Source: Paulinella micropora (lineage: Eukaryota > Cercozoa > Imbricatea > Euglyphida). From it: 64,000 bases of DNA. Shown here one piece after another: positions 32,064-42,889 of this stretch. Under the pieces are notes generated by a model. The model was not told the origin of the DNA and did no database searches. It saw only the letters and a list, made by a program, of their open reading frames with translations. The position numbers were made by a program, and so were the translations under genes. The DNA lies in contig BJOX01000272.1 in NCBI GenBank assembly GCA_009731375.1, positions 637,235 to 701,234 on the forward strand, given 5' to 3'. Numbering within the stretch: the stretch's first letter is position 1; the number at the start of each line of letters is the position of its first letter.

Positions 32064-33546
32064 TCAATTGGACTGCCCAGTCGCACTCCATTCATACCGC
32101 CGTTCTGTGTCCAAGGATAGACCTGCCACTTCATAACCCTCTTCTTCTCTCTTGTCATAAAGCGGGCGGTTGTGATCCCAGAAATCAACGTGGAACCAGT
32201 TATATTTATACACATTAGAGTTCAAAATAGCAGAGCCCTTAACCTTTTCCTTCAATAGCATATAGTCTTCATCGCGAGAGCAAGTGATATCAAACTGTTG
32301 AATTCTATTACTATCCAAAGTAGTATAATAATCAGTAATCTTAGCCTGTGCTCGGTTATCGCAATCGAATGCGGTGTTTGAAGTTTCTGTATTATTAAAC
32401 CCGCTAGTGTAAATTCGGCGAATTCTCTCACCCTGCGAGCGGTTCATCTTCAAAACGAATGACTGAGTTCCAGCCGCGAGATTAGTTTTCCAAGAGATAG
32501 GGTATTCAGTCTTAAACAAAAATCCTTCACCAGCAATCTTTTGTTGAACACCCAAGATAACATTCGGGTCGGTTTCAACAGCGAGAAATAAGTTAAGGTT
32601 GGTAATATTTGCGGATTGTGCGGTGGCAGTCGCTCCTGCTCCAACACTAAGGGCATCAGTTCCATAAAATATTGTTTTCTGTGTTCCCTCCCACACAATC
32701 CCCAGATCAAGAATTTCATTAAAGCCGATAGTCTTATCAATTTCAAAAATGGTTCCAAAAAGCATGCCTAGAGGAATAGACACATTGATAACGGGAGTAG
32801 GGGTGTTACTGCCTCCTCCTTCAAAATAGTCGCCTCCTCATAAGCAACATTAACTACACTGGGAGCACCAGTTCCATTTGCAATAAGTGCGTCATTATGA
32901 CGGCGGGCTGTGATAGGTGGCTGTGCTACATAATTTAGAATTCTATTTTCAAGGGTTGAAAACATTTCGTTTACATGAGCAAGAATGTTGGCTGATTGGT
33001 CTGCCGCCTTTGTATCACCAATTGCTGTGAAATTAGTCTTACCATCATCGAGTTGAAAGGCATAAGCATCATCAATGCTCCTCTTGCGGCAGGCGATGCT
33101 TGAATTTCATTCTGGGCATTACACTTTTGAAGCATTGACCCATAACCAGACCCAGCCCCGTGGTTATCCAAAGCCATAAATCTATCGTAAGAAATCTCTG
33201 GCTTCCAAATCATCTTAGTGTAATTTCCCACATGTTGAAGATTACACAAATACTGACCGCTTCGGCTTCGCAGTTCAATCGTCTTAATCATCGGTAGGCA
33301 GTCCATAGGAATTCGGTTATACCTTCCAGCACCGCCACCCGCATCTGGTGTGTAGGTAAATCGCAACACAGACCTTGCGAGGTTCAAAGGACGAGTAGGA
33401 ATTTCAAAAGTTGATTCAATTCCACCGACAGTGGTAATTGGAATTGTTGCAAGACTTTCACGGGCGGTAAGTTTGTTAAGCGAATACTTACCGCGGATAA
33501 GTTCGCTTTGGCTGTGAGTAAGTTCTCCGCAGTATTGGACAGGCAT
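32064..33546 (-). pseudogene. MCP: Major capsid protein, double jelly-roll type, two frameshifts
   Basis: Hexon-like capsid subunit of polinton-like viruses/virophages. Three consecutive frames make one protein of about 490 residues: 33546 to about 33065, then to about 32820, then to 32064. Typical elements are the start MPVQYCGELTHSQSELIRGK, PTRPLNLARSVLRFTY near residue 52, and VSIPLGMLFGTIFEIDKTIG at the start of the second barrel. The length fits PLV capsids. Breaks lie near ggagga/poly-C tracts, so sequencing error is possible. It is followed downstream on the same strand by the putative virion gene at 30726. Confidence 0.8.
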
Positions 33547-33663
33547 TTTTTGTTTTGTTTTTGAAGTAGTGTAAATGAACTAATTCACCAGAATATATTA
33601 GAAAGATTTTAAAAATCTTTCAGCAAAAATAAAAAAATAAATAATTCTAAAATTAATTGATAT

Positions 33664-34476
33664 TTATCTCTTTTTCAAAAGATTAAAGAATGAATTAAAT
33701 AAACTAAAATAATTAGTTTCACGATAAACCAATAATGTCATAACAATACCCAGACCATTAAGATTTATTGCTTGGTCGTTTTCGTCCGTCAAGTAAAACC
33801 TGAATACATTATTTGAACTTGCGGATAATGTTTTCCCGTATTCGCTTCCAGAGCCATCATAGATGACAGACCCAAAAGGAATTTCGTTGGCTGTGTATAT
33901 TTCTTGTAGCACATGATTATCTCCTTCATTTACCAAATCCGATTGAAGATAAAGAGTTTTTTCACCAGTTAAAATAATTACATTCGGCGATTTAATAAAA
34001 TCATTAGCAAAGAAATATGTGCTGTTTCTATCAAAACCCATAACTTCATGAATACGGGTATCAGCATCAAATATAAACCGCGGTTGAATACCTCCGTTAT
34101 TTGAAACACTGAATGTTAATTTACCATCCTCCGCTTCTGTGTTTGTATTGTTGCTTGAGACTACATAAGTATAATCATTCGGGCTGTCTGCCGTCAGTAT
34201 CTCAGACAACTTATTTTTTAAGTTGTTCATTGTGTAGTTTCCCTCAGGTATCGTAATTAAAGCCTCATACCCGTCTTCGCTGAGTGTAAAAGTATTATAT
34301 GGTGAAGCCACAGAGTAATACGATTTCGGCACATAAATATGAAGAATTTTACAATGTGTGGGATTGTCTAGCCCCTTCATATTGATTTCGTGTGTAAAGT
34401 CGCTGTCTGTTCCCGTTATTCTATTTTTACTATTTATGTAGTAAATGGAACTTGAACGACCGCCTTTATACTCCAT
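33664..34476 (-). CDS. Minor capsid (penton) protein
   Basis: 270 residues, intact. It begins with a Ser/Tyr-rich arm and YYINSKNRITGTDSDFTHEI, then ILHIYVPKSYYSV, NTFTLSEDGYEALITIPEGN (small-barrel strands), and TNYFSLFNSF at the end. These are the features of the single-jelly-roll penton of polinton-like viruses, and the gene lies directly upstream of the major capsid on the same strand as usual. A tataaaaag element is 15-20 bases before the ATG. Confidence 0.75.
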   Translation of the reverse strand: MEYKGGRSSSIYYINSKNRITGTDSDFTHEINMKGLDNPTHCKILHIYVPKSYYSVASPYNTFTLSEDGYEALITIPEGNYTMNNLKNKLSEILTADSPNDYTYVVSSNNTNTEAEDGKLTFSVSNNGGIQPRFIFDADTRIHEVMGFDRNSTYFFANDFIKSPNVIILTGEKTLYLQSDLVNEGDNHVLQEIYTANEIPFGSVIYDGSGSEYGKTLSASSNNVFRFYLTDENDQAINLNGLGIVMTLLVYRETNYFSLFNSFFNLLKKR

Positions 34477-34538
34477 CGTAAGTGCTTTTTATAGAAACCA
34501 CCTACAACCTCAAAAATCTATATATTAGAAAATATATT

Positions 34539-36327
34539 TTATATGTATGTATCAAAATGACCATACCCATTCTGTGCTTTTAATTTTTCCGCTTCTTCTT
34601 CTTTTAGGTCTGTGAAACCACTGCCAAATTTGAATTTAATACCTTTTGCTCGCTCCATTAAAAACCTCATACTATGCCAACCACACGTGTCTGATGTGTC
34701 TGATTGTTGTTTTACTTGATTAACCTTCATTAATAAATAACTATCGGGGTGGCTTTGGTCAATTAGTCTTTTCATTTGTTGTTGAAAGTCTTCCGTCGGC
34801 TCGTAAAGTGCCAAAGGGTCATACACTTCAACACTCCTGTCTTTATCCAGACTTTCCCATATAGCAATCCAATGAGACCCCGCTTGTTTGTGATTGTCCA
34901 AATTCATAATAAATCCGTATCGCTTTCTTTTTTCTGGATTTAGTTTGTAAATTTCATCACTGGCTATCGCTCCGAGATACCATCCATATTTTTTTCATTA
35001 TGTCGTCTATTTCATAAGTCATTAGTCCCCGCCCCTCTCCAGTTTGTTCGTCTGGCTGTTGCTGTCCAAAGGACGCATCACCAACTTCGTTGGTGCGCTC
35101 CTCTTGCTGTGGCTCAGGCTGTGGCTCTGGTTGCTGTGGCTGCTCTGGCTCAGGCTGTGGCTCCTCTGGCTGTGGTTGGTGTGGCTCAGGCTGTGGCTCT
35201 GGTTGCTGTGGTTGCTGTGGCTGTTGCTCATTTCCATATTTATTTATAAGAGCATTAACATAATCTTTTTTTCTCATTGAATGAACCCATTCTTTTCGTG
35301 ATAAGTACTTTTTAATGTTTTTTACGGAAAACACTTTATTAATCAAATCTTCTAATCCAGTTCCCGTTTGTAAGCCCAAATATTCTGCGAGTTTCTTTTT
35401 TACTTCGTCCTTATTTTGTCCAACATCTATTTTATGTTCTACAATTTTGTCTATTATCCATGATGCCCTTTGGTTCCATCCCTTAACATCGTGGCCTTCA
35501 TTTTTACGTTTTTCCCTTAGTGCTTCACCAAGAATTTTAATAGTCAGTTTTTTTTCAACATTACTATTTGACAATCCATTCTTCAACATTAATCTGTATT
35601 TAGCCTCCTCTAGTTTGTTTCCTATATTTTTATTTAATGCTTCTTGTGCTTCTAGCGATTTTTTCATTTGGTCCATTGTCAGTTTTTGTTCTTGAAATTG
35701 TTTTATGCTTTCTGCTATACTTTGTATTTTGCTAGGAACCCAATTATCTATATCTGCTTGAGTAAAAACTCCAGAATTTATGATTAATTTTTTATAGTCT
35801 TCAAATTCTTTATTTGGCTTACCTTTTACCTCTGGTTGTGCCTGTTGTTCTTGTGGTTGCCCCTGCTGTGGTGGCATAATATATTGATATTGTGGTGGCG
35901 GTGGTAATGCCTGTATCCTATTTTTTCTATCTTCTTCATATTTTACATCATTTATGAGTTTTTGCTCCCTTCTTAGTTCTCTGGCTTTTTGTTCTTGTCG
36001 TTCCTTGATGTCGGATAGTTCATTGCGGTGTATCCTTGCTAACTCATCCTGCCTTTCCTTAGCATCTGCTATGTCTTTTCTTTCTTGCCTCTTCTTTTCT
36101 TCTTCAGCATCAACTCGTGCTTTTTTCTCTTTTTGGTCAATCTCATCAATCTTTTCGTATTTCTCCTTTCTGAGTTTGTCTAAGTGGTCATTAATGGCGG
36201 TTCTAGTATTTTGCTCAATCTCCGACAAACTCTGGACTTTTCGCAAGTCTTCCTTCTTTGTTTTTTTCTTTGCTTTTGGTCTGCTCCAGTATTTCATAAA
36301 AAGTTTAACAATTTGAAGTGTGCTCAT
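34539..36327 (-). pseudogene. Scaffold-like protein fused to adenain-type cysteine protease, one frameshift
   Basis: The first 456-codon frame (36327-34957) is a long charged coiled coil (EEKKRQERKDIADAKERQDE), then a helical part and a Pro/Gln/Glu-rich linker of about 60 residues, ending TYEIDDIMKK. A T-run at 34989-34995 shifts frame; the continuation YGWYLGAIASDEIYKLNPEK joins 34907-34539 with GSHWIAIW (His), EVYDPLA (acidic) and SDTCGWHSMRFL (Cys nucleophile), the order of adenovirus-type maturation proteases. The gene would encode about 590 residues. Role: processing of virion proteins; the N-terminal part may act as scaffold (inference). Confidence 0.7.
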
Positions 36328-36455
36328 ATCATTTGTCTTTTTACCGAAATTAAGATAATATTTTTACCCTTCTGGATAATATACGGCTTCCCGCTCTTAT
36401 TCTTATAAACCCGCGGGGGTCTTAATTTCTGTTTCTTAGCTTTCTTGACGACCAT
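36324..36455 (-). CDS. Small basic viral protein
   Basis: 43 residues from the ATG at 36453-36455; an in-frame extension further upstream is open but runs through the promoter-like region. The sequence is Lys/Arg-rich (KKAKKQKLRPPRVYKNKSGK) with a beta-prone end. The stop overlaps the ATG of the next gene by four bases. It may be a DNA-condensing or virion core protein; no family identified. Confidence 0.5.
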   Translation of the reverse strand: MVVKKAKKQKLRPPRVYKNKSGKPYIIQKGKNIILISVKRQMI

Positions 36456-36669
36456 TGTATATAAACAAACAAAAAAATATTTACACATAATTTTAAAACA
36501 AATATCTTTAAAACTAGACACAACACATGTGTTGTGTCGTTTGTCCGCAAGCGGACTAAAACTTGAGTGCTCCTCGCCCTTTCTGCTTACCATAGTCTTG
36601 ATGCTACAGCACCAACACTACCTGCGTAAGGTACCCCAACGCTACTTAATGCTCCCGCAGTCCTAGAGA

Positions 36670-36864
36670 TTAATTATTGCGAAGAAATTTATCAACAGCC
36701 ATTGCGGTTTTGCCCACTTTTTGCCAGTTAATTTTACCGCCAGCCTGCCCCTTGCCCTTCTTCCGTCCAGTTTTCTTTTTACCTCCAGCCATGTTGGTGC
36801 TTGAGTTAATAGTTCGTTTGCCGATTGTTGGAATGACTTCAACACGAGTTGTCTTCACTACCAT
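36670..36864 (-). CDS. Small basic viral protein with GGKKKTGRKKGKGQAGG stretch
   Basis: 64 residues, strongly basic, Gly/Lys-rich in the middle, starting MVVKT as the neighbour at 36455 starts MVVKK. Preceded by aatatttttttt and atagtata. The composition fits a DNA-binding virion peptide, by inference. Ends at 36670 in an AT-rich gap. Confidence 0.5.
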   Translation of the reverse strand: MVVKTTRVEVIPTIGKRTINSSTNMAGGKKKTGRKKGKGQAGGKINWQKVGKTAMAVDKFLRNN

Positions 36865-36953
36865 TATACTATGAAAAAAAAATATTTATTAATTCTAAAA
36901 ATATTATTTAAATCTTTGTGAGAAATTTTCGGAGATTGAACATCTCCAATAGC

Positions 36954-37830
36954 CTATCGCATGCGATAGGCAAAGTTTTTTCTTAACTCATCATCAACAC
37001 TTGAGACATAAAGAAAATTAAATCTCTCCTTTGTTGCTTCGTGATACTTTTGAAGAAAGTAATCAAAGTCAAAAGATAAGTCTAAGTGCTTATACACGAG
37101 TTCCATTTNNNNNNNNNNNNNNNNNNNNNNNNNNNNNNNNNNNNNNNNNNNNNNNNNNNNNNNNNNNNNNNNNNNNNNNNNNNNNNNNNNNNNNNNNNNN
37201 NNNNNNNNNNNNNNNNNNNNNNNNNNNNNNNNNNNNNNNNNNNNNNNNNNNNNNNNNNNNNNNNNNNNNNNNNNNNNNNNNNNNNNNNNNNNNNNNNNNN
37301 NNNNNNNNNNNNNNNNNNNNNNNNNNNNNNNNNTCCAAAACAAAAACAACCTCTGGAGAAATATACTTGCTGGGTCGTTCTTTTGGTGCCTCCGCGGCGC
37401 TCTGTTTCTTTTCTTTTCCAAAGTATAAAAATTGTGGTTTCTCTATTTCCTCTTTGTCCTGTTTTACTTCTCCTTCGTGTTGCTCGTCATGTCTGTTCAG
37501 TTTGTCTAACTCATAATCAATAACATTTACACCATCTGATTTAAGAAAGGTATAAATCGCCATCGGGTTGCCTCTGTTCTTAAAGTGCTTTACCATTGCT
37601 TTATAAATGTAGTCCTTGTGTATCGTTGAAGCAATAATGACAATACGGGTTTTTCTGTCTGTAGTCCGTTTCAGTATTTCAAAGAGTGCTGTCGTTTTCC
37701 CGCTCTTCTTACGGGCGAGTAGAAATATGTTGGCATACGGCTCATTAAATAATTTATAACCTTTTGCTTTTTTGTTTCCATCACCCTCTTGTTTTACTGG
37801 CTTCACCTTGACATTGTTAATCTTCTCCAT
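36954..37830 (-). CDS. FtsK/HerA-type genome-packaging ATPase, interrupted by N gap
   Basis: N-terminal part from ATG 37830 has a P-loop (LLARKKSGKTTALFEIL, near residue 37) and a charged insert. The Walker B region is lost in the 225-base gap 37109-37333. The C-terminal part (YKHLDLSFDFDYFLQKYHEA, ATKERFNFLYVSS) is typical of the PLV/virophage packaging ATPase. Whether the frame is kept across the gap cannot be told. The promoter region belongs to a repeated palindromic unit (37833-37955) that also precedes the integrase. Confidence 0.75.
37109..37333. other. Assembly gap (225 N) inside the packaging ATPase
   Basis: Run of N. The Walker B motif of the ATPase should be here. Confidence 0.99.
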
Positions 37831-37832
37831 GA

Positions 37833-37955
37833 TATTTTAGAATTGTGATTCGTGCTCCGCACTCTCTCTTATTCTAAAACATCGTGTTTTCTTTATTGTT
37901 TAAATTAAATCGGTTGTCGATGTTTGTTGAAGACGTAGTCTGAAACAAATATCAG
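37833..37955 (-). repeat. Viral intergenic repeat, copy 1
   Basis: In reverse complement matches 42888-43012 over about 120 bp. It contains a hairpin-forming pair (ttctaaaata ... tattctaaaac), an agagtgcggagcacgaa block and tcttcaacaaacatcg. It lies between the ATPase ATG and the stop of the gene at 37952, so it probably holds both a terminator and a promoter. Confidence 0.7.
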
Positions 37956-38317
37956 CCTAGAAACTCTAAGCATATGACAATTCGGCCTGCTAAATTTCCT
38001 GTATCAATATTTCCGCTGTCGGTTTCAAGGACTTTAAATGTATATTGTCCGTCAGTCCATCCGACAACACCCAAATTATAACAGAGGTTTGAAATGTTTG
38101 CTGTGGTGCTGTCCGCAAATATTCCAATAATTCCAATTCTGTCCATATAAAGAATTCTGGTTTTGGTTTCGGTCTGGTCGTTCATATAGTGGATAAACTT
38201 AACATTCATTTTTGTGGGTGTGAATGACATTTGGATATTTTTATTAAATGTTTTGCTTCCTCCAGCAAAATCATTGCTCAGAAAAATAATCCGCTGATAT
38301 TTATATTCAGTAGCCAT
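37952..38317 (-). CDS. Hypothetical viral protein (possible minor virion protein)
   Basis: 121 residues, beta-rich, e.g. IQMSFTPTKMNVKFIHYMND and GYTFKV-like strands near the C-terminus. No family recognised. It sits between ATPase and fibre on the structural strand, consistent with a virion part. Its start overlaps, head to head, the ATG of the plus-strand gene at 38316. Confidence 0.6.
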   Translation of the reverse strand: MATEYKYQRIIFLSNDFAGGSKTFNKNIQMSFTPTKMNVKFIHYMNDQTETKTRILYMDRIGIIGIFADSTTANISNLCYNLGVVGWTDGQYTFKVLETDSGNIDTGNLAGRIVICLEFLG

Positions 38318-38576
38318 GATTATATTAATGATGATAAACTTTTTATTAATTAATATTTATGCTCGGACGGCCTGCGACTTTTACTCACGGGTCAGTGAGA
38401 AAAAAAATGAGAGTTGTGCTTATTGTATTCAGAAAGGAATAGAAACAGGGTTTAAGTGTGTTTTCATAAATAACGGAAATAATATGTGTCGTAGTTTTGA
38501 TGAGGCTTTGCCTTTAATGTGTGCGGGTGATAATAGATGGTATATGACACACACCTATGAATGTTCATTTCTTTGA
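38316..38576 (+). CDS. Small Cys-rich protein with N-terminal hydrophobic segment
   Basis: 86 residues. The first 15 (MIILMMINFLLINIY) resemble a signal peptide or anchor. The rest has seven Cys (CAYC, KCVF, MCRS, MCAG and others) in a spacing somewhat like a PSI domain. It is the only plus-strand gene within the structural block and would be secreted or in an envelope/ER lumen if real. Family uncertain. Confidence 0.45.
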   Translation: MIILMMINFLLINIYARTACDFYSRVSEKKNESCAYCIQKGIETGFKCVFINNGNNMCRSFDEALPLMCAGDNRWYMTHTYECSFL

Positions 38577-38695
38577 TATTTGAGAATTTCACTTCGTGCT
38601 GTCGCACTCTCGCTTATTCTCAAACATCGTCTCCCATTTTAATTTTTTGTCGATTTTCGATGTTTATCAACAAACGAGAATGAGCGAAGCGAATG
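38570..38695 (+). repeat. Viral intergenic repeat, diverged copy 3
   Basis: Shares tttgagaatttcacttcgtg, a cgcactctcgcttattct block and atcgatgtttatcaacaaac-like sequence with the repeat units at 37833-37955 and 42888-43012. It directly precedes the ATG at 38680. Confidence 0.55.
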
Positions 38696-38742
38696 AAAGT
38701 GTAGTTGATAAATATCATTTCTTTGAACTAGAAGGCGACTAT
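38680..38742 (+). CDS. Start of a viral ORF cut by an assembly gap
   Basis: 21 codons (MSEANESVVDKYHFFELEGD...) run into the 10-N gap 38743-38752. The start resembles that of 45097-45570 (MSESDEESVEREE), and both follow gtttatcaa(c)aaac sequences. The rest is missing or collapsed in the gap. Confidence 0.35.
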
Positions 38743-38752
38743 NNNNNNNNNN

Positions 38753-38895
38753 TAACAATTCCAGTTATCTTCCAATTCGTGCTCTACTTTTTTTTCCTCA
38801 GTCTTTAGTTCTACTTCAAGAACACGAGACTTTAATTCTGGAGTTAGTTCGCCATACATATCCATAATAGGTGGTGGTCTGTGAAATCTGGTTGT
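38753..38895 (-). CDS. Fragment of a minus-strand viral ORF ending at the gap
   Basis: From an internal ATG (MDMYGELTPELKSRVLEVEL) the frame is open into the gap at 38752. It overlaps the 3' end of the fibre gene slightly upstream. Charged, helical; no family. Could be a separate small gene or a chance frame. Confidence 0.3.
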
Positions 38896-38896
38896 A

Positions 38897-41800
38897 TTAT
38901 TGCTGGACAATTGAAAATACTTCCGCTCGTATTTCTGCTAATTGGTTTGCTTGGTCTTGTAATATATTCATAAGATTTTTATTTTCTTTTTCTAAATTAA
39001 CTACCTTTCCGCCATGTGTTGAAAAGCACTAACCAGTATTGGTATAAATTCCATATATGATACTCCTTCAAGGATGCTTTTTCCGTCGTCTGCCTTCATT
39101 CCACTTTCAGATACAAATTCTGGAAATATTTTTTTAACCTCGTTGGCGATAAATCCGTGGCTCTTTTTTTCTTTTTTATCGTCTGATTTCCAATAATATG
39201 AGCAACAATTAATTTTCATTAATTTCTCACAACATCCCTCACAGTCTAGTGTTTTAATATCTGATTTTAATCCCCTGTCTGAACCAGAAGACCATGTATT
39301 TGCTCCCGCATTCAAATAAACATATCCTGTATTGTTTTCACCATTTGATAATGAAGTCGACCAAGCATGTAATAATCCACCTGTATTCATTACCACCGCA
39401 TAACCGTGAAGAATCTCCTGCTTTCATAAATATTTGTGGGTTGGTCGTATTTGATGGTCTTTTTCGTAATGTTAAAAATCCGCTGGATGCTGTCGTCATG
39501 CTTGTATCACTCTGAGCATAGATTACTCCAGTCCCCCTCGCATAAAAATTTAAATCTTGATTGGTACTGCTTCCCGTAGCATATATCGAATTATAACCAA
39601 AACCAACTCCCTGTGTCCCGTTGCTGTGTCTGAATTCAACACCAGCAGAAGATTGACCTATATTACCCGTTACATATAATCCTACTGGTGTAGCATGAGA
39701 GCCACTTCTTGCTTCCCCGCGTATGTCGACTGTGCTATTAACAACAGATATCCCAGCATTTGCCGTTATTAATCCACTCGCGGTTGCCGTTGTTGTTGAT
39801 ATCCCCGCACTAGCCGTTATCAATCCTTTTGTCCATAAAGTTCCGTTTGCCCCATTTAATGACATTAACAATTGCTCATTAGAATTTTCCCACACAAAAC
39901 CATCCGACGAAGCATTACCACTCCTAAATCTTACAGCAAAGCCTGAAATATCGTTGCCTGCAACCGCAGACCCTCCAGATAGACTTTTACCTGCCCCTGG
40001 TTGTGCCATATAAATACACCATCCTGCGTTGTCTGTATCCCACATAAATATGCCCTGTCCATTTCCTCCATCTGCTTTATTTTGAATAGATAACTTACAA
40101 CCTCCATCTGCTGTTAATAATCCGCTCGCGGTTATCGTTGTTGTTGATATACCCGCGGTTGAAGTAATTGTTGTTCCCGTTATTGTTCCGCCGTTTGTTA
40201 TGTTGTTTGAGTTCATATCCAAAGCACCATAAAACCGCATACCGCCAGCATTGTTAAAACGGACAATGTCAGACGAAGCACTTTTATTGTCCAAAAGTTT
40301 TGAAATATAAAGTCCCGCCCCTTTTACATCAAATGCCACATTCGTAAATACATAACCTCTTTGGTCTGCGGTTCCGCTTGTAGCAGTATTTAGAGTAAAT
40401 AAGAAATACTGATAATCTCCTGATGTCTGTGAAAAGAATATATCTCCTTCATTTTGGTTTAATATCCTCGCCCCATTATATGTTATATTTCCACCATTAA
40501 TGATATCCACATTATTAAAATCAGCTTGGTTCAACAAAGTAAGCCCACGTATATCATTTCTCGTTCCATTAAATATTTTAATTCCCGTTATTGTTTGGTC
40601 TCCTGTTAGTTTTACATTTTGCCCGTCCAATGTGTCCGCATACCCTTTTGTCGCTCCGTCCGTCGCTAATGTCGGAGTTCCAAGGTTGGCTATTTTGCTA
40701 CTATTACAATCTAGCCCCGAAGCATTTACCCAACCGACAATCGTCCCGTCAATAATAAAACTTATTTTTTTTCGCAGAAATTTCAAAGTTGTAATATGTT
40801 GCAGTTTTCATATCCAAACTAGTAATAGAGCCGATATTACTGGTAGAATTGAAAACGATAAATGTGCCCTTTGTTGTTGAATTGATTGAATTTCCCGTTA
40901 TTTCAACACCACTGCTATATGTCTTAATTCCTGCTATGGTTTGGTTTCCTGTTAGTTTCACATTTCGCCCGTCTAATGTATCCACATAACTTTTGTTTGC
41001 TCCGTCCGTTGTTGCTGATGGTGTGGCTAAGTTTGTTATTTTATTGTTATTCAAACTTAATGTTGTTCCAGTTGCGGTTACAATTAAAGTATTACCTGAA
41101 TATAACTCTACATACGAACCAGTTATTTGTATCGGATACCAAGTCGCTGTTGCTGTTTTTTGTGCTGCAATCATTCCTATTTTTGTATCAAAGGCTATGC
41201 CAATACCATCAAAAGTAGTAGGATTGGATGAACCACTTACTTCTAAAGTTGATGTAAATTTTTTATTCCCTGCTATAGTTTGGTCTCCTGTTAGTTTAAC
41301 CACCGAAGTATCAAGAACGGAAACATCCACACCATCAACCAAATTTACATTTGTTATGCTTTGGCTTTTCATATCAATCCCCGCACTCGCATTTATTATA
41401 CTGCTAAATGTTTTTATTCCTCCTATGGTTTGGTCTCCTGTTAGTTTAACCACCGAACCATCAACTGCGAGATTAGCGAGATTAATTCCATTATATGAAG
41501 CCCCTGAAATAGCAAAACCACCCATATTTAGTCCTCCCGTCATACTGGCTATGCCGTCTAATCTAAGAAAGGGTGGTGTGGTGTTTCTCCATTGCCCCGT
41601 GCTATACATAATCAGTTGGTTATCTGCTGGAAAACCTGATATTGTCACATCGCTATGTGAGTCTATACTTCCAGCTGCTGACACCTTATTATTATTATCA
41701 TTATGCTCAAATATCCATTCATCAACACCTTTTGTCATTTAGTAAATTATTACTCCTGTTATATTCTTCCTTCCCATACGAATGTTGCCTGTTTCATCAA

Positions 41801-42312
41801 CATTTATCGGAAATGTTTTATTTACCCAGTTTATTGAATTATATGTTAGATAACTATTCATCGCCACTGGTGCTGTAATGACTACATCTGAAAGTGTATC
41901 AATTTGAACCAAGGGCTGTATTCTTCCATTTACCTTCTACATCGTTGTAAGTTAAGTATTGTCCGCTTGCTTGTGCAAATATGTTTGTGTCAATCAAATT
42001 ATATAAACTGGTTTGGTGCGGATTGGAAGTATTAGAGCGGTGTTGAGTTGAGGCTTTGACTTCGTCATTATCCCTTACTCGTTGCTCTGTGTAGTATAAA
42101 TTTTTTCCTTCTTTAATGTCCGTAGTTGATGTTAAAGCGAGCCGTGTATCAAATCGGCCGTCAGTGTAATAAAGATTGATTGGGTCATCATCTTCTGGCA
42201 CTCTGTCTGTATTCAGACCGACTATGTTTGTGTTGGTTAAGTCTAAGTTAAGTATGCTTAGACTATCAACAGCCAACTCATTAAGACCAAGTAATGATTT
42301 ATATTGGGACAT
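38897..42312 (-). pseudogene. Long fibre protein with S74-type chaperone C-terminus, several breaks
   Basis: Pieces in order: 42312-41899, a short stretch to TAA at 41739-41741, 41738-40749, 40786-39338, 39396-39001, and a coiled-coil tail ending 38897. About 1,130 residues in all. The middle has repeated VKLTGDQTIAGIKTF-type units and many Gly/Asn/Thr beta-solenoid-like repeats, as in phage and giant-virus fibres. The end (SDRGLKSDIKTL ... KKSHGFIANEVKKIFPE ... SYMEFIPILVSAF) is the self-cleaving intramolecular chaperone domain (peptidase S74). An A8 run near 40770 explains one break. Function: host attachment, by inference. Confidence 0.7.
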
Positions 42313-42370
42313 TATATTATTTATTTATTTATTTATTTAAAAATACTAAAATATATTAATCTTAGTATAA
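42313..42370. promoter_or_regulatory. Divergent promoter region between fibre gene and 42371 gene
   Basis: 58 bp of nearly pure A/T (attt repeats, then actaaaatatattaatctta) between the two divergent ATGs. It is the only space for both promoters. Confidence 0.5.
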
Positions 42371-42889
42371 ATGCCGTCTCCCGAAGCAAGTCGTAAGAAC
42401 TGGGGTAAGGCTGTGGAAAGTATTAAGAGTAAGAAACAGCAAAAGGTTGAAATAGCAAAAGAGAAATTAGCAAAGTGTAGGAAGGCTTATGTAGGCGATG
42501 ATGAAGAGATGGAGGAAAAGATAAACCGCATGGCGGAAATGGGTGTTGCAAATGATATCATTAATGGAAAAGACCAAGATGATACACCAGAAGAAAGCAG
42601 TGATAGCGATGAAGAATGTGATTTTACTGATATCATTGCTGAAAAGATTGCTAAGATGAAAATAAGAAGAAAGAAAGCGGAAGCAAAGAAGAAAGTAAAT
42701 AAAAAGCCTGTGCCTGAGCCAGATGAGAGCGAAAGCGAAAGTGAAGAAAGTGAAGAAGAGCCGAAGCCTAAATCTAAGAAAGGAAATGGAAAAAAATCAA
42801 ACATATCAGTTAATGTTTATAATCAAGCAGAGAAGCCAAGTAAGAAAGAAAAAAATAATGATATCGAAAAATGTTTCTTAAAATTTTGA
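42371..42889 (+). CDS. Charged hypothetical viral protein
   Basis: 172 residues. Basic N-terminus (SRKNWGKAVESIKSKKQQK), acidic stretches (DDEEMEEKI, SESESEESEEEPK) and Lys-rich C-terminus; mostly disordered. No domain recognised. Immediately upstream of the integrase on the same strand. Confidence 0.6.
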   Translation: MPSPEASRKNWGKAVESIKSKKQQKVEIAKEKLAKCRKAYVGDDEEMEEKINRMAEMGVANDIINGKDQDDTPEESSDSDEECDFTDIIAEKIAKMKIRRKKAEAKKKVNKKPVPEPDESESESEESEEEPKPKSKKGNGKKSNISVNVYNQAEKPSKKEKNNDIEKCFLKF

